Source: an uncultured Collinsella sp. (GTDB lineage: Bacteria; Actinomycetota; Coriobacteriia; Coriobacteriales; Coriobacteriaceae). From it: DNA of 27,403 nucleotides. Below the pieces are notes generated by a model that was not told the origin of the DNA, made no database searches, and saw nothing but the letters and a program-made list of their open reading frames with translations. Made by a program: the position numbers and the translations under genes. Numbering within the stretch: the stretch's first letter is position 1; every line of letters begins with the position of its first letter. The stretch spans positions 1 to 27,403 of the forward strand of contig URBP01000018.1 of assembly GCA_900546105.1 (NCBI GenBank), read 5' to 3'. Below, piece by piece: positions 1-7,385 of the stretch.

Positions 1-675
1 CACTTTGGGGACGTCCTTCTTAGGCTCCACCGTTACATCTGCACCACCGACGATGGTGAAGATTGGCGAAGTGAAAGTGTCCGTGTTTTGATTGGTGGAA
101 TCTGTTTTGACACTCTTAGTCACAAAGAGCCAGTAGCCAGTATTCAGGGTATTGAAAGCGCCGTTATCGCTTGTCTGCCAGCCATTCTGCCCTTCAGCGA
201 TATTGGCGCCCTCCAGCGCCCTGGCGATCATATCGAGCACAGTTCCAGCATTAACGTTTTTGTCCACTACTTCAGAAGCATGGTTATTGATGAACTCGGC
301 CCATGCCTGAGCAGAATTATCGATAGGCAAATCGACAGGTTTAGAGTCTGCTGCAACTTTATCAAACGCATGAATCACTGCGTTCTTCACGGAACCGTTT
401 TCTCCACCCGCCCATTCAATGTCAGAAAGCGTCTTATCCCCATTCCAGGCGTCATCCTTCATATCCTGCGTGACCGTTGCCTTAAAAATCTGGATACCCT
501 TAAAAGTCGTATCCTTGTAGGTTGATTCCGTAATCGTCACGTTGCCGCTCTGGGCCACCGTCGGCGTGCCCTCAGCAAACGCCATGGTAACCGGGGCCAT
601 AACTCCGCCGAAGCTCAGCGCTGCTGTGAGGCCGGCGGTTACTGCCAGGCGTGCGATGTTCTTGCTCATGCTCAT
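1..675 (-). CDS. SpaA-type pilin subunit, N-terminal part (gene runs off the left edge)
   Basis: The reading frame stays open from an ATG at 675 to the window edge, about 225 codons. A GGAGG (684-688) lies 8 nt upstream of the ATG; a second in-frame ATG at 669 is less well placed. The protein begins MSMSKNIARLAVTAG and continues with a hydrophobic stretch ending near AFAEG, a Sec signal peptide. The mature part resembles the first domain of SpaA-type pilins: GIQIFKATV, then GYWLFVTKS, then VTVEPKKDVPKV, which matches in position the VTVKPKAATPKV segment of the adjacent pilin and probably contains the lysine joined by sortase. It is the third gene of the pilus operon, 108 nt downstream of the preceding pilin. 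The C-terminal sorting signal and any pilin-specific sortase would lie outside the window. Whether it is the shaft or a minor subunit cannot be decided from this fragment. Confidence 0.85.
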   Translation of the reverse strand, partial: MSMSKNIARLAVTAGLTAALSFGGVMAPVTMAFAEGTPTVAQSGNVTITESTYKDTTFKGIQIFKATVTQDMKDDAWNGDKTLSDIEWAGGENGSVKNAVIHAFDKVAADSKPVDLPIDNSAQAWAEFINNHASEVVDKNVNAGTVLDMIARALEGANIAEGQNGWQTSDNGAFNTLNTGYWLFVTKSVKTDSTNQNTDTFTSPIFTIVGGADVTVEPKKDVPKV

Positions 676-758
676 CTTCTTTTCCTCCGTTTTCCGGTTG
701 GTTCTCATTTGATCGATCATCATCTGTCTGTGTCTTAGCATCTGCTTCGCTACGTCTC

Positions 759-777
759 GCCCCGCTCTCTGTGGGGC
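759..777 (-). other. small intercistronic hairpin between two pilin genes
   Basis: GCCCC (759-763) and GGGGC (773-777) can pair around a 9-nt loop in the 108-nt gap between the two pilin genes. No U-run follows, so it is not a clear terminator. It could stabilise mRNA ends or attenuate transcription, or be chance. Confidence 0.25.
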
Positions 778-783
778 TGCCAG

Positions 784-2454
784 CTACTCTTTATGGCTGC
801 CACCTCCCCGCTTGACCAGGAGCGCGACCACGATGAGCGCGGCTCCGGCGACCGCTGCGGCGGCCGCGGCGTACATTGCCATATCGCCAGTCGAGGGCAT
901 AAAGCCTCCGGTGGTAATGCTAGGGGGTGTGCCGGTGGGCGTGTTGATGAGCGACGCCTCCAGACTGCCCGTCGACCCGTCCGCGCTGTCGGCGCGCAGG
1001 GGCGACTCGGCCGTGATGGTGAGCTTGGGCTTGGCGGCCGCCACCTGGTCGACGTCTAGGCCCTCGGCCTTGACCGTCACGGAGCGCGTGCCCTCAAAGG
1101 CGGTGTAGCCCTTGGGCGCCTTGAGCTCGCGGACCTCCAGCTTGCCCGAGTCCACGCCCGAGACGGTCACGCGGCCGTCCTCGCCCGTGGTGACGGTGGC
1201 CTTGCCCTCCGCATCCCACGTGCCGTCGGCCGCCAGCGTGCGGCCGCGGTCGTCGGCGATGCTCAGGACCGCCCCGGGCAGCGGCTTGTCGCCGTCGCTG
1301 CTGCGCTTGGTGAACGCGAGATCCCAGGTGTAGGCGCACGCGTCATCGCTCGGCGTGCGGGTAAAGCCGGCGTCGCCAGACTGGTCGGCAAAGGGAGAGC
1401 GCGGGTAGCGCAGGTAGACCTCGTTGGGGTTGCCCTTCGCAATGCCGTGGTTGCACGCGCTGTTGAGCGGCGCATTGTACACGGCGACCACGCGGGCACC
1501 CGCAGTAAAGGCGTCGGCCCCGCCGAGCGCGGCGATGAGGTCGCCGGTGCGTACGGTGAAGGTCTTGCCGTCGGCCGCCACCTTGGTGGCGCACTGGGCC
1601 GTGATGTCGGTCCAGCCCTTCGCGGGCTCGGTGCCGGCGCGGCCGTCCTTGCCGGCCGAGACGGCGTCGAAGCCGCCGTCCGCGCCCGCCGCCACGTACA
1701 CATGCATGCTCGCGGCCACCTTGGAGGGGTCGAGCCCCGCGCTCATGGTGTCGACGAACTGCACCGCGTAGGTGTCGTAGGCGGTAAGACCCGCCGGGAC
1801 CGTGGCCGAGAGGCGCCAGTACAGGTCGTCGGCGACCGTGGCGTCGGCGGCCTTCTGCCAGGCGGCGGTGCTGTCCTCCAGCACGTGCTTGGAGACCTTG
1901 GGGGTCGCGGCCTTGGGCTTGACGGTGACGGCGCCGCCGCCCACCAGGGCCATGATCGGCGCGGTGCCGGCCTCGTTCTGGGAGATGGCATCGTCGTCGG
2001 CGACGATGAGCCAGTAGCCGCAGGGCAGCTCGGCCGTCGTGCCCGCGTTAAGGGCCACGGACACGGCGCCAGAGCTCTGGAGGGAACGAGCGAGCTGTGC
2101 GCTCAGCGCGCTCGTAAGGTGGGAATCGGTGTTGAGCCACTCGGCAGCTTCCTGCGCGGCGGTCTGGGAATTGGGCATGCCGGCGCTGTGCAGTACAGGC
2201 AGCGCGGCGTCGCGCACGGCGTCGCTTGCCCAGGCAAGGTCGGTGGCGATCTTGGCGTCGCTGTCGCCGTCGACGACGTTGGCGCTAAAGATCTGGTAGG
2301 CGTCGTAGCCGCGCGCCACGGTGCCGCTCACCGTGATGGAACCGGTCGAGGTCGGCGCGGCCTGCGCGGATGCGGGGAACACAACCGCGCAGGTGCCGAT
2401 CAGGAGGGCAAGCAGCGCAAACAAGATCGGGAAGGAGCAAACTTTCTTATTCAC
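784..2454 (-). CDS. SpaA-type sortase-anchored pilin with MPSTG sorting signal
   Basis: A 556-residue surface pilin. The chosen start is GTG at 2454, 8 nt after GGGAGG (2463-2468); the frame is open further upstream but lies inside the previous gene. Residues 1-33 are a Sec signal peptide. An N-terminal pilin domain follows (GYDAYQIFSANV, GYWLIVADDD), ending in VTVKPKAATPKV (177-187), which probably contains the lysine used by sortase. Next comes a region resembling the fimbrial isopeptide-forming D2 domain (DLYWRLSATVPAGL). A Cna-B/SpaA domain begins near residue 379 (FTKRSSDGDKPLPGAVLSI) and contains LEVRELKAPKGYTAF. The C-terminus has MPSTG (519-523), a hydrophobic helix and KRGGGSHKE, a typical sorting signal with Met replacing Leu. 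The D1-D2-D3 layout is that of backbone pilins. Its start overlaps the adhesin stop by 8 nt, so translation is probably coupled. The gene is visibly richer in GC than both neighbours. Confidence 0.9.
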   Translation of the reverse strand: MNKKVCSFPILFALLALLIGTCAVVFPASAQAAPTSTGSITVSGTVARGYDAYQIFSANVVDGDSDAKIATDLAWASDAVRDAALPVLHSAGMPNSQTAAQEAAEWLNTDSHLTSALSAQLARSLQSSGAVSVALNAGTTAELPCGYWLIVADDDAISQNEAGTAPIMALVGGGAVTVKPKAATPKVSKHVLEDSTAAWQKAADATVADDLYWRLSATVPAGLTAYDTYAVQFVDTMSAGLDPSKVAASMHVYVAAGADGGFDAVSAGKDGRAGTEPAKGWTDITAQCATKVAADGKTFTVRTGDLIAALGGADAFTAGARVVAVYNAPLNSACNHGIAKGNPNEVYLRYPRSPFADQSGDAGFTRTPSDDACAYTWDLAFTKRSSDGDKPLPGAVLSIADDRGRTLAADGTWDAEGKATVTTGEDGRVTVSGVDSGKLEVRELKAPKGYTAFEGTRSVTVKAEGLDVDQVAAAKPKLTITAESPLRADSADGSTGSLEASLINTPTGTPPSITTGGFMPSTGDMAMYAAAAAAVAGAALIVVALLVKRGGGSHKE

Positions 2455-5400
2455 GACGCTCGCCTCCCTTCGCATTCGCCTTGCGACGAATGTGCATCCA
2501 GGCCGCAGCAGCGCAAAGCACCGCCGCGCCGGCAAGGTACGTCAGAGTGACGCCTGACATACCAGAAAGGGGCAATGTGGTGGAGTAGGTGTTGATGAAG
2601 GTGGGGTTATCGGTCTCGTGTTCTATGTTGTTGGCGTCGACCTCGTAGTAGGTCGGCGTGCATTTCAGCGTGCCGTCACCGTTGTCCGTTGCCGTCACCA
2701 CGACCTTGAAAGTCTTGGTGTCGTTGGTATAGCCCTTGTGGCTGGTGCCTTCGCCGGCGTCAGCAGCACATTCACAAATGTAATAAGTGAATGTTGCCTT
2801 ATCGTCGTTGAAGTCGCTGACTTTGAGTGGTCCGATCTTCTGCTCGGCGAACGTCACCGTCTGCAAGTTGTTCGAGTCATCAGCGGTACTCTTTGTATCA
2901 AGCACCGTTTTCTCGCTGCCATCCATGGTATATAGCTCGAACTTGAACTTCTTCATCTCGCCGCCATCGACCTTCTTGGTCACCTGAGGTGTCCAAGTGC
3001 CTGAAGTCTGGTAGGGCGCAAGTTCGTTCGTAAACGCAGGTTTGGAGCTGTTGCCGATTTTTACGGTCGAGATTGTATTGTCTTTCGGATCTACACTCCA
3101 GTTATAGAACTCAGGAGATTTACACTCGGTGAAGCCCGTTTCGCCTTCCCTTTTAACGGATACTGTGGAAGCGCTCTTATCAACTTCATAACGATTAATA
3201 TTGATCCCCAAGAGGTTGGTCGTATTAACTGGTGTCGTACCAACCTTTATATGTATTTTGTAAATGGCCTTATCAAAGGTCGTGCCTTCCTCATTGATAG
3301 GGACTTCAACAAGGTAGAGGTCGTAATTGCCCGACTGGTAGTTCGCAGCCGTATCAATGACGATCTCTCCACTTTCATTAACGGTAACCTCGGACGTCGC
3401 CTCGCATCCGTTTGCGTTAAGTGAGCCGTCCGTATTCCAATACGGCTCCCCAGCTGAATCGGCGGCTTTACCCAACAGCTTGAACTTATAGCCGTGGCCC
3501 GTGAGGCCTTGCGGTTTGCCGTCCTTCATGAGGACCTTGTTAGCCTTGACCTTGATTGCAGGATACACGTCCAGGGAAGTAACCTCACCGACGATGAGGT
3601 CGCCGTTGGTCATGATGCCACCGCCGTGGGTGTAGGAGTAGTTGCCACTGATGATGGTCGTAGCCGCTGCCTGTGCATCAATTTTAGCCTGGTCGGAAGG
3701 ATGAGCCTCAAGGCCAAACATGTACTTGGCCTCGGCGCCGCCATTAGGATCGATGGTGATTTTCTGGCCATCGCAGGTACCTTTCCAGCCAGCCGAGTCG
3801 CCACCGAGCATCTTGCCAAGAACGACAGCGATTGTCTTATCCGCGCCAGTCTTATTACGGACCAAGAAGAAATCCTCATGACCGGAATTTTGGAAGAGAT
3901 GAGTAACGTAATTTACTTCATCGCGGTCTTCAGTTTTGTTGTCGCCGCCAGCGGAATAATGAAACGCTGGATGTTTATGTTCATTTTGATCAAGGTCTGG
4001 CAGCTTTTTGCCATCTTGATCAACGTTATCTGTGTTGTCATAGATAGCAGCGCCATTTGAGTGCGAAACGATTGTCTCGCCCGTAGGACAAGCACCGACG
4101 CCACCGCCCCAGCCACCGGCGCGATTATTAGTGATCAGCGTCTTGAAAATATTGAGCCTGCCGCCCTTCTGGATAAAGACACCGCCGCCGCCCCAGTCGC
4201 CGCCGCGGCTCTCACCCGTCATGGTCTTGTTGTTGGTGATGTAAATCTTGTCGGGCGCGTCCGGCTTAGTCCCAATATCGCCGGTAGTACCGGTGGAAAT
4301 ACGGAGACCACCGCCCTCAGCGTTTGCAGATTTGTTGCCGGCAATCGTGCCACCTGTCATCTTAAACGTAATCGCCTGGTTCCAGAAACCAGCGTAGATT
4401 CCGCCGCCGGCCTCTTTGGAGTAGTTGGCCGTAACAGAACCGCCCGTCATGGTCAGTGATCCCTTTTTATTATCACTGCTCGTTGATGCAATGCCGCCGC
4501 CACCGAGGAGACCATTGTTGTAAATTTCCTTAATAGCGACTTGAGCTTCAACTCGGTTGTTAGTTATATTGGCAGAACCACTGATGGTTACGGTTGCACC
4601 CTTGGTATAAACACCGCCACCATAGCCGCCGGTGTCGGCGCTTCCGCCATTGCTGACAGAAACGGCATACGTAGCGTTGCCCGAGATGACACCACCGGAG
4701 AGATCCAACGTGACACCGCTGTCGGCAAAAATTCCACCACCGGATGCAGCCTTATTCGCTGCAATCACGCCGCCGGTCATATTGAGTGAACCCGCTGCCA
4801 TGCACAGGCCACCGCCCCAGCCGCCGCCGTTACCGTTGGTGACATAACCGCCAGAAATATCGACAGTGCCCTGAGAGAAAATAACGTGACCGTTGTTGCC
4901 CAGGATACGAGGCGTTGTGATCATGCCACCCTTAAGGTTGAGCGTGCCCCCATCCTCAACGGAAATGACTTGATTTACATAGCCCGTTTTGCATGCAACG
5001 ATAGCGCCGAAATCCTTAACAGTGTGCTGGTAGGTCGTTTCCCTAGTACCAAGACCGTTAGGCGTGCTTTCAGTTACGTAGTATGTGAGTTGTTGTGGAA
5101 CATTTCCATTGAACTGCATCTGTGCTAGCTGACCAGGTTCACCGCTGGTAACTTCAGTCGGCAAGTCCTCCGCCGCACCTTCGACAGTTAGCGTAAAGCC
5201 CTTTGAAATTGTGATAAATGTACGACCAGCGTCGCCTATGCCATTGTTACCGCTGCTGTAATAAAGCTTGTGATGCGCAAGGTCGATCGTAGTGTCTTTG
5301 TTGATCGTAGTGTCTTTGTTGATGGGGATCGGCTCGCTCGAACTAATATCAGCAGCCAGACGCAGCTTTGCGGGCTTTTTCGCCGCGGGAAGGGCAAGGT

Positions 5401-5857
5401 ACGTAGACAGGTCTTCATCACTCTTCAGCAGCGCGTACCCCTCCGAATCTATATCAAGTTCCCGAGCCTCACCTTCATTTGCAACAGTAGCGACCTTATA
5501 GACAGACTGCCCATCATCCGCGGGCTGCGCAGCGCTCTCGGCTCTCGTGTCATCAGACGACGGGGCCGCCCTGAGAGCATCGTCGCCAGCTTCGTCGCCC
5601 TCGGTCTCGTCACTATTCAGGTTTTCGGTATCCCCGTTGTTGGTGCTGTCTACATCAGTAGACTCACTTGAGGAACCCCCCCCCATCACAGTTCCCTCGG
5701 TAGAAGCTGCCTGGGCGTCGTTGGCAATGGCCTGCGAGATCGGAGGCATGACGAGCGACAGTACCAGGCTCAACACGGAGGCTCCGCACAAAACGCCTGC
5801 CAGTACACGGCGCGTCGCTTTTTTACGCTGCTTAGTTTTTTCTGAATTCGCTTTCAT
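2447..5857 (-). CDS. Large beta-helix pilus tip adhesin with FctA-like domain and LPLSG sorting signal
   Basis: A 1136-residue secreted protein. The ATG at 5857 follows a strong GGAGGAG; upstream in-frame codons lack such a site. Residues 1-51 are a long signal peptide (basic KKATRR, then a hydrophobic core). A low-complexity Ser/Asp/Glu stretch (about 52-130) includes GGG at 59-61, encoded by a nine-G run. Residues of roughly 280-650 contain many GG-rich turns (GGGWGGGL, SGGGIFADSG, NMTGGVIAANK), as in right-handed parallel beta-helices of surface adhesins. The C-terminal third resembles streptococcal FctA/Spy0128-type pilin repeats (VTKKVDGGEMKKFKFELYTM ... FTYYICE). LPLSG at 1095-1099, a hydrophobic helix and RRKANAKGGERRE form the sorting signal, with Ser in place of the usual Thr. 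First gene of the pilus operon; its size and architecture suggest the tip subunit. The ligand is unknown. Confidence 0.88.
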   Translation of the reverse strand: MKANSEKTKQRKKATRRVLAGVLCGASVLSLVLSLVMPPISQAIANDAQAASTEGTVMGGGSSSESTDVDSTNNGDTENLNSDETEGDEAGDDALRAAPSSDDTRAESAAQPADDGQSVYKVATVANEGEARELDIDSEGYALLKSDEDLSTYLALPAAKKPAKLRLAADISSSEPIPINKDTTINKDTTIDLAHHKLYYSSGNNGIGDAGRTFITISKGFTLTVEGAAEDLPTEVTSGEPGQLAQMQFNGNVPQQLTYYVTESTPNGLGTRETTYQHTVKDFGAIVACKTGYVNQVISVEDGGTLNLKGGMITTPRILGNNGHVIFSQGTVDISGGYVTNGNGGGWGGGLCMAAGSLNMTGGVIAANKAASGGGIFADSGVTLDLSGGVISGNATYAVSVSNGGSADTGGYGGGVYTKGATVTISGSANITNNRVEAQVAIKEIYNNGLLGGGGIASTSSDNKKGSLTMTGGSVTANYSKEAGGGIYAGFWNQAITFKMTGGTIAGNKSANAEGGGLRISTGTTGDIGTKPDAPDKIYITNNKTMTGESRGGDWGGGGVFIQKGGRLNIFKTLITNNRAGGWGGGVGACPTGETIVSHSNGAAIYDNTDNVDQDGKKLPDLDQNEHKHPAFHYSAGGDNKTEDRDEVNYVTHLFQNSGHEDFFLVRNKTGADKTIAVVLGKMLGGDSAGWKGTCDGQKITIDPNGGAEAKYMFGLEAHPSDQAKIDAQAAATTIISGNYSYTHGGGIMTNGDLIVGEVTSLDVYPAIKVKANKVLMKDGKPQGLTGHGYKFKLLGKAADSAGEPYWNTDGSLNANGCEATSEVTVNESGEIVIDTAANYQSGNYDLYLVEVPINEEGTTFDKAIYKIHIKVGTTPVNTTNLLGININRYEVDKSASTVSVKREGETGFTECKSPEFYNWSVDPKDNTISTVKIGNSSKPAFTNELAPYQTSGTWTPQVTKKVDGGEMKKFKFELYTMDGSEKTVLDTKSTADDSNNLQTVTFAEQKIGPLKVSDFNDDKATFTYYICECAADAGEGTSHKGYTNDTKTFKVVVTATDNGDGTLKCTPTYYEVDANNIEHETDNPTFINTYSTTLPLSGMSGVTLTYLAGAAVLCAAAAWMHIRRKANAKGGERRE
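5285..5320 (-). repeat. 18-bp perfect tandem duplication inside the adhesin gene
   Basis: The unit GATCGTAGTGTCTTTGTT (plus strand) occurs twice, at 5285-5302 and 5303-5320. It encodes INKDTT twice in a row, ahead of the beta-helix region. It keeps the reading frame, so copy number could vary without breaking the protein. Confidence 0.9.
5676..5684 (-). repeat. G9 homopolymer tract in the adhesin reading frame
   Basis: Nine consecutive C on the plus strand are nine G in the coding strand (ATG GGG GGG GGT, residues 58-61). Losing one G leads to TAG about ten codons later, and gaining one leads to TGA about three codons after the tract. Both would truncate the protein at roughly 65-70 residues. 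This is the usual layout of a slipped-strand phase-variation switch. Confidence 0.85.
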
Positions 5858-5946
5858 CGATGTCTCCTCCCCAAGAGACCGCGATCTTGCTCTTTCACTA
5901 TCAAACGTATCTGCGCAATCTGTAATTGCGCTCGCTAAGTGATGCA

Positions 5947-5975
5947 ATTATAACGATTGTTTAAACATCTGAGCA
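5947..5975 (-). promoter_or_regulatory. Probable promoter of the pilus operon
   Basis: A perfect TATAAT -10 box lies on the minus strand at 5947-5952, giving a leader of roughly 80 nt before the adhesin start at 5857. At a 17-nt spacing the -35 position (5970-5975) reads TGCTCA, only three matches to consensus, so an activator may be needed. One arm of an inverted repeat (5959-5969) occupies the spacer. Confidence 0.6.
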
Positions 5976-6235
5976 GCAAAACCGACATTTTTGTGCAAGT
6001 TCTTAATTCTCTTGACATTTACTCAGATTTACCTTCGTTTATTCGCTATCTATTTTTTATTTCTGCTGGTAATTTAGTTGCCTATTATTTTTTAATGGCA
6101 TTAGATTTATTTGCACAACATTTTGCTCAAGAGCAAACATCCCGTGAGCGGTGTGTCATTACCCGGGAGGAATATCCTACCAAACTGATGAGAATATCTT
6201 TAACCCATCGGTGGTTAGAAGCGTGATGTTTAAAC
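5959..6235. repeat. 11-bp inverted repeat pair enclosing 255 bp of AT-rich DNA
   Basis: GTTTAAACATC at 5959-5969 and GATGTTTAAAC at 6225-6235 are exact reverse complements. Similarity continues outward: both arms are followed, reading away from the centre, by CGTTAT after two or three bases. The left arm lies between the -10 and -35 positions of the pilus promoter. It could be a pair of regulator sites or the ends of an invertible segment. No recombinase gene is present in the window. Confidence 0.6.
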
Positions 6236-6293
6236 GACGTTATTTGAATTTACGCGAAGATTTTAGGCATCAATTCGCCCAAATCGCCTGAGG

Positions 6294-6326
6294 CCACCGC
6301 AAGGGCGCCTGCCCCCTTTGCGGTGG
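6294..6326. repeat. Palindromic repeat of the CCACC(A/G)CAAAG family, copy A
   Basis: CCACCGCAA (6294-6302) pairs with TTGCGGTGG (6318-6326) around a loop containing CGCCTGCCCCC. It lies 14 nt beyond the stop of the HAD phosphatase gene, so it may help end that transcript. Related copies are at 7256-7288 and 8840-8872. Confidence 0.75.
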
Positions 6327-6339
6327 TTCTCCCCCGGCG

Positions 6340-7161
6340 CTACAGCAGATGTTCCTCGATAAAGATCGCGATGCCGTCTTTGTCGTTGCTGGCGGTTACA
6401 AAGTCGGCGGCGGAGCGGGTGGCATCGCTGCCGTTTGCCATGGCCACGCCCACGCCGGCGCCAGCCACCATGCAGGTGTCGTTATCGGCATCGCCAAACA
6501 CGCAGATGTTCTGGAGCTCCATGTCGTTGAGCCCCGCCACGCGCACAAGGCCGCGCGTCTTGGACACGCGCGGATCCATGAACTCGTAGAGTCGCTGCGT
6601 GGTTTGCAGAGCAGCCGCCTTAACGGTGTCATCGCCGAGCGTCGACGCCCGCTCGATAACCTGCGGCATCACCTCGGGCGCCATGGTAAACATCACCTTG
6701 GGCTGCGGATCGCGCAGGAACTCGGCAAAATCGACCACCTGGTAGGGCACACCGTCGACGCGCGACAGGTGCTCGACGCACGCATTGCTCTCGGGCACGT
6801 AGAACACGCCGTCCCGGGGGCAGACGGGCGTTGCCGGAAGGTCCGCCATGTGCTTGCAGATGCGCGCGATGGTCTCGCCCGGCAGCGGATAGCTTAGCTC
6901 GTTGATGTCGTGCGCGCGGTCGATGATCTCGGCGCCACCGCAGCCCACGAGCACGTCCACCAGGCCTTCGATGCCCCAGAGCTCGTACATGGCCTCGGTC
7001 GCGTGGGCGTCACGCCCGGTGCACAGGCCAAAAAGCACGCCGTGCTCGCGCAGGGCGCGGATCGCCGCCACGGTTCGCGGGGACACCGTGTGCTCGCTCG
7101 TGAGCAGCGTGCCGTCGATATCGCAGAACACGGCTTTGATGCGGCTGAAGGTGGTGTCCAT
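6340..7161 (-). CDS. Cof-type HAD-superfamily phosphatase
   Basis: A 273-residue cytosolic hydrolase, probably acting on small phosphorylated metabolites or sugar phosphates; the exact substrate cannot be read from the sequence. The HAD motifs are all visible: CDIDGTLLT with nucleophile D14 and acid/base D16, GLCTGRD as motif II, a lysine in PKVMFT as motif III, and VFGDADND as motif IV. The length and the large cap between motifs II and III fit the Cof/YidA subfamily. The ATG at 7161 follows AAAGG. An in-frame extension to 7308 would translate an intergenic palindromic repeat and is rejected. The gene appears to be transcribed alone, flanked by palindromic repeats on both sides. Confidence 0.9.
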   Translation of the reverse strand: MDTTFSRIKAVFCDIDGTLLTSEHTVSPRTVAAIRALREHGVLFGLCTGRDAHATEAMYELWGIEGLVDVLVGCGGAEIIDRAHDINELSYPLPGETIARICKHMADLPATPVCPRDGVFYVPESNACVEHLSRVDGVPYQVVDFAEFLRDPQPKVMFTMAPEVMPQVIERASTLGDDTVKAAALQTTQRLYEFMDPRVSKTRGLVRVAGLNDMELQNICVFGDADNDTCMVAGAGVGVAMANGSDATRSAADFVTASNDKDGIAIFIEEHLL

Positions 7162-7216
7162 GGGAGCCTTTCTGGGTTGTGCGGCGGTGTGGGGTGTATT
7201 CGCGAACGGCGTACAT

Positions 7217-7247
7217 GGTATACCAAGGCGCGGGCGCGGCCCGTCAA
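7217..7247 (-). promoter_or_regulatory. Possible promoter of the HAD phosphatase gene
   Basis: On the minus strand TTGACG (7242-7247) and TATACC (7217-7222) are separated by 19 nt, longer than the usual 17. The distance to the start codon is about 55 nt. Tentative. Confidence 0.35.
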
Positions 7248-7255
7248 AGCAAAAA

Positions 7256-7288
7256 CCACCACAAAGGTGCCTGGCCCCTTTGTGGCGG
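7256..7288. repeat. Palindromic repeat of the CCACC(A/G)CAAAG family, copy B
   Basis: CCACCACAAAGG (7256-7267) pairs with CCTTTGTGGCGG (7277-7288), 11 of 12 positions, around the loop TGCCTGGCC. The loop and stem are nearly identical to copy C at 8840-8872. Confidence 0.85.
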
Positions 7289-7320
7289 CCGGACTCGCTG
7301 GGTGGCATGGCCCGTGGCGC

Positions 7321-7385
7321 AAACCATCACAACATTCGACGCTTTTCGGCAAAATCGCGATTTTCATCGAATGTTGTGATGGTTT
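7321..7385. repeat. 65-bp palindromic element with perfect 19-bp arms, copy 1
   Basis: AAACCATCACAACATTCGA (7321-7339) and its exact reverse complement (7367-7385) enclose a 27-nt loop that contains a second palindrome, AAAATCGCGATTTT (7351-7364). It directly abuts the stop codon of the MFS gene. A second copy is at 11550-11614, also beyond the 3' end of a minus-strand gene. It could act as a transcription terminator or mRNA-end hairpin and looks like a dispersed repeat. Confidence 0.9.

Larger units (their letters stand above)
5858..6339. other. AT-rich intergenic control region upstream of the pilus operon
   Basis: A 482-bp stretch without a supportable gene, much more AT-rich than its surroundings. 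It holds the pilus promoter, an 11-bp inverted repeat pair (5959-5969 and 6225-6235), a consensus TTGACA on the plus strand at 6012-6017 without a convincing -10 box, and a palindromic repeat near the right end (6294-6326). The rest shows nothing recognisable. Confidence 0.7.

Noticed and set aside
1447..2550. 367-residue plus-strand reading frame
   Set aside because: It is antisense to the GC-rich pilin gene; the minus-strand protein has a signal peptide and sorting signal.
6012..6017. Perfect TTGACA on the plus strand upstream of the pilus operon
   Set aside because: No matching -10 box at a usable distance and no plus-strand gene downstream; probably chance in AT-rich DNA.
5957..6226. 89-residue plus-strand reading frame between the inverted repeats upstream of the pilus operon
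   Set aside because: TTG start inside the repeat arm, no ribosome site, AT-rich control region; no family resemblance. Kept as noncoding, though the hydrophobic middle part was noted.
7162..7308. N-terminal extension of the HAD phosphatase
   Set aside because: It would translate the CCACC palindromic repeat and the promoter region; the ATG at 7161 has a ribosome site and matches family length.
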